A stretch of DNA of 7,537 nucleotides from NCBI GenBank assembly GCA_964438735.1, contig CAYTLW010000209.1, positions 1 to 7,537 of the forward strand. Direction: 5' to 3'. Position 1 is the first letter of the stretch, and the number at the start of each line of letters is the position of its first letter. Source of the DNA: CAYTLW01 sp964438735. Lineage in GTDB: Bacteria > Myxococcota_A > UBA9042. Below the pieces are notes generated by a model that was not told the origin of the DNA, searched no databases, and worked only from the letters and a program-made list of their open reading frames with translations. Made by a program: the position numbers and the translations under genes. Below are positions 1-6,190 of the stretch, piece by piece.

Positions 1-47
1 ACTCGGTGAGCTGGTCGCTGGGCGACTGGCTGGGCACCAAGAAATAG
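1..47 (+). CDS. C-terminal tail of an upstream gene (partial)
   Basis: The frame starting at base 3 reads SVSWSLGDWLGTKK and then TAG at 45-47. It would be the last 14 codons of a gene that begins before the window. Too little is visible to name a family. It lies 68 bp before the start of the next gene and on the same strand, so it may belong to the same transcription unit. The alternative is that this is intergenic sequence: frame 2 is also open across this stretch and runs into the gene at 116, so the frame choice here is weak. Confidence 0.35.
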   Translation, partial: SVSWSLGDWLGTKK

Positions 48-104
48 CGCATGGCGAGCCGGCCGCGTTCCCGCGCGCCGGCGCTGATCCGGGCTTCGAG
101 ATTC

Positions 105-109
105 GAGGG
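105..109 (+). promoter_or_regulatory. ribosome binding site for the gene at 116
   Basis: GAGGG lies 6 nt before the ATG at 116. This favours that ATG over the in-frame ATGs at 125 and 131, which lack a purine-rich sequence at a good distance. It also argues against reading the open frame further upstream. Confidence 0.5.
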
Positions 110-115
110 CAGGCG

Positions 116-1996
116 ATGAGCGGAATGCAGATGAAGCGACAACCGGCACGATGGCTCGCGGCGGCGCTTTGCGCGCTCGCGTTCACTTCGCTCGCTGGCA
201 CGGCGTGGTCGGCGGTGCCGAACACGGTGGCCATCGAAGGCCGACTCTTGACTGCCGGCGGCGGACCGGTGGCCGACGGCACCTACGCGGTGACCTTCGC
301 GATCTACCCCAAGCAGGCCTCGCAGCAGGCGCTCTGGACCGAGACGGCGGCCAAGCTGTCGGTCAAGGGCGGCGTCTTTCAGCACGTCCTGGGCAGCGTC
401 AAGGCGCTCGACACCAAGGCCCTCGCGTCCGGCCAGGCGTGGCTCTCCCTGCGCATCGGCAACGAGCCCGAACTGTCCCGCAATGTCCTCCACAGCGCAC
501 CTTTTGCGCTGCGCGCCGCGGTGGCCGATGGCATCGCCTGCACCGGTTGCGTGAGCCTGTCTGCGCTGAAGGCCGACGGCGACCTGGACCTGGGCGGCAA
601 CGCCATCAAGGGCAAGCTCATCTCCGCTGGTTCGGTGGTCGCCCAGACCATCTCGGCGGGCGCGTTCTCGGGTGACGGCAGCAAGCTCACCGGCATCAAG
701 CTGCCGGCCAGCAGCTGTCCGCAGGGGCAGGCGGCCATCGGCATCGCCCAGGACGGCAAGCTGCAATGCGCCGCCGGCGGCGGTGGCGGCGGCACGCTGG
801 AGCAGATCTCCGGTGGCCTGCTGACCACCAAGTACGCCCAGCCGGTGGCGAGCAAGAACACCCCCAAGGACATCGAGGACAACAACCCCATCGGCTCCTT
901 CGACGAGCTCACCGTGCCCGATATCGGCCCGGCCAAGAACCTGTCGGTGACGGTTCAGCTGAGCAACTCGGACATCTCGGGCATCGAGGTGGTGCTCTAC
1001 GATCCGCTCAACGCCAAGTACGTGCTCTACAAGGGCGGCAAGTCCGGCAAGGCGCTCAAGGAGACCTGGCCGGTCACCGCCAAGACCGTCAGCGGCGACC
1101 TGAGCAAGTGGATCGGCAAGAATCCCAAAGGCAAGTGGCGTCTGCGGGTCATCGACAGCAAATTCCTCAACAACGGCAAGGACGGCAAGCTGGAGAGCTG
1201 GGCCATCAACCTGCTGGCCAGCCAGAGCAAGCAGGTCACGTCCAAGGGCGTCTTCCTGGCCGCGGGTGGCCTGAAGCACCAGGTCTCGGCCGGCCCGCCT
1301 TTCGCCTGCACCAGCGATCACATCGGCTGGATGTACCTGGATTCGAAAGATAAGCGCCTCTACTACTGCGACGGTGACTGGCGCAAACTGCTCATCGAGC
1401 CCCTCTGCGGCAACAAGATCATCAATCCCGGCGAGCAATGCGACGACGGCAATACCAAGGATGGCGACGGCTGCACCGCAAAGTGCCAGAAGAACGTCTG
1501 CGGCGACGGCGTGCTCTGGACCGGCAAAGAGGAGTGCGACGACGGCAACGTCAAGGATGGCGACGAGTGCACGCCCCTGTGCAAGTTCAGCAACTGCCTG
1601 AAGGACTGGAAGGTGGGCACGCCCTGCAATGGCAAGGACTACGGCGGCGGCTGCACGCCCGACCAGACCGGCTACCACTTCAAGGGCGTCTACAACCAAG
1701 GCAACGTCAAGTACGGCTGCTGGTGGCACACCAAGAACCAGGCCTGGAATACCACCAACCAGACCAACTTCTACTCCCTTGCCAAGCAGTTCAAGCTCAA
1801 GACCGGCGTTGGCGGCAGCAAGTGGTGCCACGCCAAGTCCAAGGATCCCTGCAGCACCGGCGCCTGCACCAGCGGCGGTGGCGGCTACTTCAGCAACAAC
1901 CAGGTGGGCGCCTGGGGCTGGTGCGGCGGCTCCAAGTGGAGCAGCGGCGGCTTCGTCTGCATCCCGTCTGGCAACGTATCGGCATGCAAACCCTGA
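116..1996 (+). CDS. secreted multidomain surface protein, copy A (P-domain, DUF4215-type repeats)
   Basis: This is a 626-residue exported protein of unknown function, probably cell-surface or extracellular. A signal peptide covers about residues 1-33 (basic MKRQPAR, hydrophobic core, AWSA before the mature VPNT). Residues 34-135 form a beta-rich domain with an 'IEGRLLTAGG...LWTE...GVF...LG...APFALRA' pattern recurrent in secreted proteins. Residues 147-195 resemble tail-fibre or adhesin shafts ('GDLDLGGNAI', 'GDGSKLTGI'). A glycine run at 221-226 is a linker. Residues 240-368 match a P/Homo-B (proprotein convertase P) domain ('SNSDISGIEVVLYDP', 'GKWRLRVID', 'LESWAINL'). Residues 395-427 carry a 'GWMYLDS...YYCDGDWRKLL' module. 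Two DUF4215-type repeats follow (CGNKIINPGEQCDDGN, CGDGVLWTGKEECDDGN). The last 130 residues are Cys/Trp/Gly-rich and unrecognised. No protease domain accompanies the P domain, so an adhesive or binding role is inferred. It pairs with the paralogue immediately downstream. Confidence 0.92.
   Translation: MSGMQMKRQPARWLAAALCALAFTSLAGTAWSAVPNTVAIEGRLLTAGGGPVADGTYAVTFAIYPKQASQQALWTETAAKLSVKGGVFQHVLGSVKALDTKALASGQAWLSLRIGNEPELSRNVLHSAPFALRAAVADGIACTGCVSLSALKADGDLDLGGNAIKGKLISAGSVVAQTISAGAFSGDGSKLTGIKLPASSCPQGQAAIGIAQDGKLQCAAGGGGGGTLEQISGGLLTTKYAQPVASKNTPKDIEDNNPIGSFDELTVPDIGPAKNLSVTVQLSNSDISGIEVVLYDPLNAKYVLYKGGKSGKALKETWPVTAKTVSGDLSKWIGKNPKGKWRLRVIDSKFLNNGKDGKLESWAINLLASQSKQVTSKGVFLAAGGLKHQVSAGPPFACTSDHIGWMYLDSKDKRLYYCDGDWRKLLIEPLCGNKIINPGEQCDDGNTKDGDGCTAKCQKNVCGDGVLWTGKEECDDGNVKDGDECTPLCKFSNCLKDWKVGTPCNGKDYGGGCTPDQTGYHFKGVYNQGNVKYGCWWHTKNQAWNTTNQTNFYSLAKQFKLKTGVGGSKWCHAKSKDPCSTGACTSGGGGYFSNNQVGAWGWCGGSKWSSGGFVCIPSGNVSACKP
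218..1287 (+). repeat. perfect 1,070-bp direct repeat, copy 1
   Basis: By line-by-line comparison this segment is identical to 2095-3164 (offset 1877) with no mismatch found. It starts 2 codons after the predicted signal-peptide cleavage site, the first flanking difference being G217 versus A2094. It ends at G1288 versus C3165. Beyond 1288 similarity continues with scattered differences to about 1580, then is lost. Confidence 0.95.
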
Positions 1997-2019
1997 GTTC
2001 GACGTCTACCAAGCATGTG
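1984..2019 (+). other. overlapping alternative start region of copy B
   Basis: An in-frame ATG at 1984 overlaps the end of copy A (TGA 1994-1996) and would add 12 residues before the signal peptide. A GTG at 2017 and an ATG at 2020 are also available. None has a clear Shine-Dalgarno sequence. The later start gives a compact basic-hydrophobic signal peptide. The overlap would fit translational coupling to copy A. Confidence 0.4.
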
Positions 2020-3921
2020 ATGCGCACGCGCGCGGCGGCCGGGTTGATCGCCCTGCTGACGTTTTCGCTGTCGGCGACCGCCTGGTCTGCGGTACCGAAC
2101 ACGGTGGCCATCGAAGGCCGACTCTTGACTGCCGGCGGCGGACCGGTGGCCGACGGCACCTACGCGGTGACCTTCGCGATCTACCCCAAGCAGGCCTCGC
2201 AGCAGGCGCTCTGGACCGAGACGGCGGCCAAGCTGTCGGTCAAGGGCGGCGTCTTTCAGCACGTCCTGGGCAGCGTCAAGGCGCTCGACACCAAGGCCCT
2301 CGCGTCCGGCCAGGCGTGGCTCTCCCTGCGCATCGGCAACGAGCCCGAACTGTCCCGCAATGTCCTCCACAGCGCACCTTTTGCGCTGCGCGCCGCGGTG
2401 GCCGATGGCATCGCCTGCACCGGTTGCGTGAGCCTGTCTGCGCTGAAGGCCGACGGCGACCTGGACCTGGGCGGCAACGCCATCAAGGGCAAGCTCATCT
2501 CCGCTGGTTCGGTGGTCGCCCAGACCATCTCGGCGGGCGCGTTCTCGGGTGACGGCAGCAAGCTCACCGGCATCAAGCTGCCGGCCAGCAGCTGTCCGCA
2601 GGGGCAGGCGGCCATCGGCATCGCCCAGGACGGCAAGCTGCAATGCGCCGCCGGCGGCGGTGGCGGCGGCACGCTGGAGCAGATCTCCGGTGGCCTGCTG
2701 ACCACCAAGTACGCCCAGCCGGTGGCGAGCAAGAACACCCCCAAGGACATCGAGGACAACAACCCCATCGGCTCCTTCGACGAGCTCACCGTGCCCGATA
2801 TCGGCCCGGCCAAGAACCTGTCGGTGACGGTTCAGCTGAGCAACTCGGACATCTCGGGCATCGAGGTGGTGCTCTACGATCCGCTCAACGCCAAGTACGT
2901 GCTCTACAAGGGCGGCAAGTCCGGCAAGGCGCTCAAGGAGACCTGGCCGGTCACCGCCAAGACCGTCAGCGGCGACCTGAGCAAGTGGATCGGCAAGAAT
3001 CCCAAAGGCAAGTGGCGTCTGCGGGTCATCGACAGCAAATTCCTCAACAACGGCAAGGACGGCAAGCTGGAGAGCTGGGCCATCAACCTGCTGGCCAGCC
3101 AGAGCAAGCAGGTCACGTCCAAGGGCGTCTTCCTGGCCGCGGGTGGCCTGAAGCACCAGGTCTCCGCCGGCCCGCCTTTTTCCTGCACCAGCGATCACAT
3201 CGGCTGGATGTACTTGGATTCGAAAGACAAGCGCCTGTACTACTGCGACGGTGACTGGCGCAAACTGCTGGTCGAGGCCTTGTGCGGCAACAAGATCGTC
3301 AACCCGGGCGAGACCTGCGATGACGGCAATACCAAGGATGGCGACGGCTGCACCGCCACCTGCCAGAAGAACGTCTGCGGCGACGGCGTGCTCTGGACGG
3401 GCAAGGAAGAGTGCGACGACGGCAACACCAAGAGCGGCGATGACTGCTCCGCCGCGTGCAAGCTCGAGGCGAGCAAGGTCGCCTGCGCCGATGGCAACGC
3501 CGAACAGGAATTCAGCAAGAACATGTACGGCTGCAACGGCAGCTTCACCGCGCCCAATATCGACAAGGCTTGCGCCAAGGGCTGGCATCCGGCCAACCCC
3601 AACGAGTACTTCTCCTACGGCGGCAAGACGGTCAAACCCAACGTCGACCGCTGGGTCGACACCGCCTGGGCCTCCAACGGCAAGGATACGTCGATCAAGA
3701 ACTGGCAGGGCCACTACGACTGCTCCAACAGCGCCGGCTGGCAGGGCGTCTGCAAGAACAGCAACTGCACCTGGCTGTCGCGGGCCGAGTCCTGTCACCT
3801 CACCTTCGTCAATCACAACTACGGCCAGTCCTGGGGCTGCCACTGTCGCGGCGGCAACCCCAACAGCTCCGGACGTGGCGTGATCTGCGTGCGCAACTCC
3901 GCGGCCAAACCCCGCCTCTGA
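2020..3921 (+). CDS. secreted multidomain surface protein, copy B (P-domain, DUF4215-type repeats)
   Basis: This is a 633-residue paralogue of the preceding gene, from the chosen ATG. The signal peptide (MRTRAAAGLIALL...AWSA, about 24 residues) differs from that of copy A. Residues from VPNT (25) to about 382 are then identical to copy A: beta-rich N-terminal domain, shaft-like segment, Gly linker and P/Homo-B domain. The 'YLDS...YYCDGDWRKLL' module and two DUF4215-type repeats (CGNKIVNPGETCDDGN, CGDGVLWTGKEECDDGN) are similar but diverged. The C-terminus (about 482-633) is a different Cys-rich domain with 'MYGCNGSFTAP', 'ACAKGWHPANP' and a final 'WGCHCRGGN...GRGVICV'. This is reminiscent of the lectin-like cysteine domains of myxobacterial secreted proteins, but that resemblance is from memory only. 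The likely role is an extracellular binding or adhesion protein sharing a scaffold with copy A but with a different tip. It begins 23 bp after copy A and ends 7 bp before mutH, so co-transcription is likely. Confidence 0.9.
   Translation: MRTRAAAGLIALLTFSLSATAWSAVPNTVAIEGRLLTAGGGPVADGTYAVTFAIYPKQASQQALWTETAAKLSVKGGVFQHVLGSVKALDTKALASGQAWLSLRIGNEPELSRNVLHSAPFALRAAVADGIACTGCVSLSALKADGDLDLGGNAIKGKLISAGSVVAQTISAGAFSGDGSKLTGIKLPASSCPQGQAAIGIAQDGKLQCAAGGGGGGTLEQISGGLLTTKYAQPVASKNTPKDIEDNNPIGSFDELTVPDIGPAKNLSVTVQLSNSDISGIEVVLYDPLNAKYVLYKGGKSGKALKETWPVTAKTVSGDLSKWIGKNPKGKWRLRVIDSKFLNNGKDGKLESWAINLLASQSKQVTSKGVFLAAGGLKHQVSAGPPFSCTSDHIGWMYLDSKDKRLYYCDGDWRKLLVEALCGNKIVNPGETCDDGNTKDGDGCTATCQKNVCGDGVLWTGKEECDDGNTKSGDDCSAACKLEASKVACADGNAEQEFSKNMYGCNGSFTAPNIDKACAKGWHPANPNEYFSYGGKTVKPNVDRWVDTAWASNGKDTSIKNWQGHYDCSNSAGWQGVCKNSNCTWLSRAESCHLTFVNHNYGQSWGCHCRGGNPNSSGRGVICVRNSAAKPRL
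2095..3164 (+). repeat. perfect 1,070-bp direct repeat, copy 2
   Basis: Second copy of 218-1287, in the same orientation. The absence of even synonymous differences over about 356 codons, with diverged but recognisably related sequence downstream, points to recent homogenisation or recent unequal crossover rather than protein-level selection alone. Confidence 0.95.
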
Positions 3922-3928
3922 GCTCCCG

Positions 3929-4594
3929 GTGAAGCCGCCCGTCGACGAGGGGGAACTCTTCCAACGCGCGGTCGCGCTCTCCGGCCTGCCCCTGGGCCTG
4001 GTGGCGCAGCAGTCCGGCGTGCCCGTGCCTGACCAGCCGGCACGAGCCAAGGGCTGGATCGGCCGCCTGCTGGAGACCGCCCTGGGCGCCACCGCCGGAG
4101 CCGTGGCCGAACCGGACTTCCCCCACCTGGGCATCGAGTTGAAGACCATCCCCGTGCGCGCCGACGGGCGCCCGGTCGAGAGCACATGGATCACCCGCGT
4201 GCCGCTGCTGGATGCTGGCGACCAGACCTGGGAGGTCAGCGCCGTTCGCCGCAAACTGGCGCGCGTGCTCTGGATGCCCATACAAGGCGACACCAGCGTC
4301 GACCTGGGCAGTCGCCGGATCGGTTCCCCCTTGCTCTGGTCGCCCAACGACGACGAAGAAGCGCGTCTGCGGGCCGATTACCGTGACCTGATGGACCTGG
4401 TGGTCCTGGGCGACCTGGATGCCTTGCACGCCGGTCTCGGCGACTGTTTGCAGGTTCGACCCAAGGGCGCAGACGCCGCCGAACGGGTGATCGGCATCGG
4501 CCCTGACGGCTGCCTCGTGCCGGTGTCACCGCGTGGCTTCTACCTGCGCAGCAGCTTCACCGCGGCCATTCTTCAACGCGCCTTCGCCATCTGA
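3929..4594 (+). CDS. mutH: DNA mismatch repair endonuclease MutH
   Basis: The 221-residue protein matches MutH along its whole length (E. coli MutH is about 229 residues). MutH is the methyl-directed nickase that, activated by MutS and MutL, cuts the unmethylated strand at hemimethylated GATC. Visible family signatures are KGWIGRLLE (41-49), the catalytic D-X6-E-X-K as EPDF..LGIELKTIP (D63, E70, K72), VRRKLARVLW (106-115), RIGSPLLWSPN (130-140), DLMDLVVLG (153-161), QVRPK (175-179) and RGFYLRSSFT (202-211) with the recognition-type Tyr205. No key residue appears missing. The start is GTG: the N-terminus 'PPVDEGELFQRAVALSG' lines up with the E. coli start region and no upstream ATG is available. 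There is no good ribosome site. The gene starts 7 bp after copy B, so coupling is likely. Single-domain length argues against a Sau3AI-type restriction enzyme, which shares the fold. Confidence 0.95.
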   Translation: MKPPVDEGELFQRAVALSGLPLGLVAQQSGVPVPDQPARAKGWIGRLLETALGATAGAVAEPDFPHLGIELKTIPVRADGRPVESTWITRVPLLDAGDQTWEVSAVRRKLARVLWMPIQGDTSVDLGSRRIGSPLLWSPNDDEEARLRADYRDLMDLVVLGDLDALHAGLGDCLQVRPKGADAAERVIGIGPDGCLVPVSPRGFYLRSSFTAAILQRAFAI

Positions 4595-4642
4595 AGCCGG
4601 CGCCCACCGGACCCGTTGTGAAGTTCGCGGGCGCGGCTTTTT
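4595..4642 (+). terminator. rho-independent terminator after mutH
   Basis: The left arm AGCCGGCGCCC (4595-4605) pairs with GGGCGCGGCT (4629-4638) as a 10-bp GC-rich stem with one bulged G. A 23-nt loop separates the arms. A T run (4638-4642) follows. It begins right after the mutH TGA and would end the copy A - copy B - mutH transcript. Confidence 0.7.
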
Positions 4643-4663
4643 CCACCACCAGCCGGGTTCGTG

Positions 4664-4669
4664 TACCCT
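4664..4669 (+). promoter_or_regulatory. candidate -10 element for the lipoprotein gene
   Basis: TACCCT inside GTGTACCCTG lies between the terminator and the ATG at 4704, the only place a promoter for this gene could sit if the terminator works. No convincing -35 box is visible about 17 bp upstream (TTCCAC). The assignment rests on position and weak similarity only. Confidence 0.2.
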
Positions 4670-4694
4670 GCAGCCGCCCACCCGCTTCGTCCTC

Positions 4695-4699
4695 GGAGG
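4695..4699 (+). promoter_or_regulatory. ribosome binding site for the lipoprotein gene
   Basis: GGAGG lies 4 nt before the ATG at 4704. It fixes the start at the lipoprotein signal peptide. The in-frame open sequence that reaches back to 4533 inside mutH is not part of the gene. Confidence 0.7.
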
Positions 4700-4703
4700 C
4701 CCC

Positions 4704-6053
4704 ATGAACTCGCTGCGCATGCTCCCCAAGCTTTCGATCCTGCTCGGGATCTCCATGATGCTCTCCTGTGGAACCGATGATCAGGAGGTCAAGGGCGGCC
4801 AGACCACGGCCAGCGACGGCGGCGGCGCTGGGGCCGATGGTGGCACCCTCGCAGACGGCGCGCCCGCCCCCGGAACCGATGGTGCGAGCACCAATCCCGG
4901 CGCTGACGGCGGCGGCACGACCCCGCTCAAGGATGGCGGCGGCACCACCCCGCTCACCGATGGCGGCACCACGACCACAAAGGACGGCGGCGGAGTCACG
5001 ACCAAAGATGGCGGCGGCGTCACGACCAAAGATGGCGGCGGCGTCGTGCCCGGCAAGGACACCTCCACCGCGCCGCCAGATACGGCGGACGACAAAAACA
5101 AGAAGTACCAGACCTGCCCCGAACTGCTGACCTGCGCGCAGGTGGCCTGCCAGTACGACCCCAAGCCCAAGTGCGAGCAGATCTGCACCGACAACAGCGC
5201 CTGGGCCGCCAAGCAGGACTTCGTGCCCTTTGCCGATTGTCTCTGGGGCAAGTGCTATCCGGCCAAGTGCAAGGACACCAACAAGCCCGACGAGTGCATC
5301 GGCCAGTGCTACGGCATCTGCGCCGGACTGCTCTACACCTGCATGGCCGAGGGGCAGAGCGGCAACAAGAGCTGCAGCACCGCGTGGACCTGCATGGAGG
5401 CTTGCAACAAGCCCGGCCAGGATGAGTTCAAGTGCAACGTCGAGTGCTACAAAAGCATGACCAAGAACTCACAGAAGCAGTTCAACGAGGCCTTCAAGTG
5501 CATGTCGGACAAACCCGGCGACAACCCGATGCTCGGCTGCATGGATGACCTGCTCTCCTGCGCCGCGGACGGGGCCAAGGGCACCGAGGCCTGCATCGAC
5601 ATCATCAAGTGCACCGGCAAGTGCGACAAGGGCCTGGAGAACTTCCCCTGCTCGGGCAAGTGCTACGGCAAGGGCACGGCCACAGCCCAAAAGCAGTTCG
5701 CCGACGTCTACAGCTGTTTCGGTGCAGCCGAAGAGAACAAGTCCGACCCCACCGTCTGCGCCGAGAAGATGGTCGCCTGCTCCAACCCCTCCGGCACCCT
5801 CAACTGCCTGCAGATCTGGCCGTGCATCGAGAACTGCAAGAAGGGCGGTGCCGACGACGGCGTCTGCTCCTTCGAGTGCATGAACAAGGCCAAGAAGAAA
5901 GAGGCCACCGCCTGGGTCAAGCTGCTGCTTTGTAGCGAGACCCATTGCAACAACGTGTGCAAGAACGAGCCCGAGGGCGACAAGAAGCAAGCCTGCAAGA
6001 AGAAGTGCGGCAAGGATGACTGCAGCGAGCAGACCAAGGCCTGCCTCGGCTGA
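4704..6053 (+). CDS. cysteine-repeat lipoprotein with DGG-rich stalk
   Basis: 449 residues; no named family recognised. The N-terminus MNSLRMLPKLSILLGISMMLSC is a lipoprotein signal with the lipid-bearing Cys at 22. The lipobox is loose (M-L-S-C). Glycine at +2 fits outer-membrane delivery. Residues 30-135 are a low-complexity Asp/Gly/Thr stalk ending in three TTKDGGGV units (91-114). Residues 138-447 hold 40 cysteines. Three full repeats (206-266, 279-338, 352-410) share the spacing C-X6-C-X8-10-C-X5-C-X3-C-X8-9-C-X3-C-X17-C. A repeat lacking the first two cysteines occupies 138-179, and partial CX3C units occur at 198-202 and 415-435. Hydrophobic residues between the CX3C pairs suggest disulfide-stapled helices (inference). 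The even cysteine count fits full oxidation outside the cytoplasm. Role unknown; a surface-displayed binding or structural module on a flexible stalk is the simplest reading. It is probably monocistronic, with its own Shine-Dalgarno site and a terminator upstream. Confidence 0.88.
   Translation: MNSLRMLPKLSILLGISMMLSCGTDDQEVKGGQTTASDGGGAGADGGTLADGAPAPGTDGASTNPGADGGGTTPLKDGGGTTPLTDGGTTTTKDGGGVTTKDGGGVTTKDGGGVVPGKDTSTAPPDTADDKNKKYQTCPELLTCAQVACQYDPKPKCEQICTDNSAWAAKQDFVPFADCLWGKCYPAKCKDTNKPDECIGQCYGICAGLLYTCMAEGQSGNKSCSTAWTCMEACNKPGQDEFKCNVECYKSMTKNSQKQFNEAFKCMSDKPGDNPMLGCMDDLLSCAADGAKGTEACIDIIKCTGKCDKGLENFPCSGKCYGKGTATAQKQFADVYSCFGAAEENKSDPTVCAEKMVACSNPSGTLNCLQIWPCIENCKKGGADDGVCSFECMNKAKKKEATAWVKLLLCSETHCNNVCKNEPEGDKKQACKKKCGKDDCSEQTKACLG
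4974..5045 (+). repeat. 24-bp tandem repeat in the lipoprotein stalk (3 units)
   Basis: Three 24-bp units encode TTKDGGGV. Units 4998-5021 and 5022-5045 are identical, and the first (4974-4997) differs at a few third positions. Looser related units (GTTPLKDGG, GTTPLTDGG) precede them from about 4914. The unit length is a multiple of three, so copy-number changes would alter stalk length without a frameshift. Confidence 0.85.
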
Positions 6054-6075
6054 TGCGCTCAGAAGCCACGCGGTG

Positions 6076-6130
6076 AAAAAAGCCGCCGCTCCCCCGGGTC
6101 CGGGTCAGGTCCCGAGGGAGGGCGGCGTTT
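6076..6130 (-). terminator. hairpin terminator between convergent genes, probably bidirectional
   Basis: GCCGCC-G-CTCCC (6082-6093) pairs with GGGAG-GGCGGC (6116-6126), giving 11 bp with one bulged G. A6 at 6076-6081 becomes a U6 tract on the minus strand, making this a canonical terminator for the leftward gene ending at 6191. On the plus strand only a short T3 (6128-6130) follows, so termination of the lipoprotein transcript there would be weaker. Confidence 0.65.
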
Positions 6131-6190
6131 CCGAGCAAGAACCTCCCAGCTGGTTCAAACTCGGGCCCAGTTCTTTGGTCTCGGCGGCGT

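Noticed and set aside
2..115. Copy A continuing as part of a longer protein from before the window
   Set aside because: The frame is open, but a ribosome site, ATG and a normal signal peptide begin at 116, so the gene most likely starts there.
1438..2019. Extension of the copy B frame upstream through copy A to 1438
   Set aside because: The translation upstream of 1984 is Arg/Gln/Leu-rich shadow sequence, and a proper signal peptide begins at 2020.
218..3164. Long direct repeats considered as insertion-sequence or transposon ends
   Set aside because: No transposase, terminal inverted repeats or target-site duplications are seen, and the repeat lies wholly within homologous coding sequence.
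1885..4347. 820-codon minus-strand open frame across copy B and mutH
   Set aside because: It lies opposite two well-supported genes, its composition is Ala/Val/Gly/Arg-biased as expected for antisense of GC-rich codons, and it has no recognisable domain.
3929..4594. Sau3AI-like restriction endonuclease instead of MutH
   Set aside because: Length and motif order match MutH end to end, and no methylase lies beside it in the window.
4533..4703. Extension of the lipoprotein frame upstream into mutH
   Set aside because: A GGAGG site and lipoprotein signal at 4704 define the start, and the upstream sequence includes a terminator hairpin.
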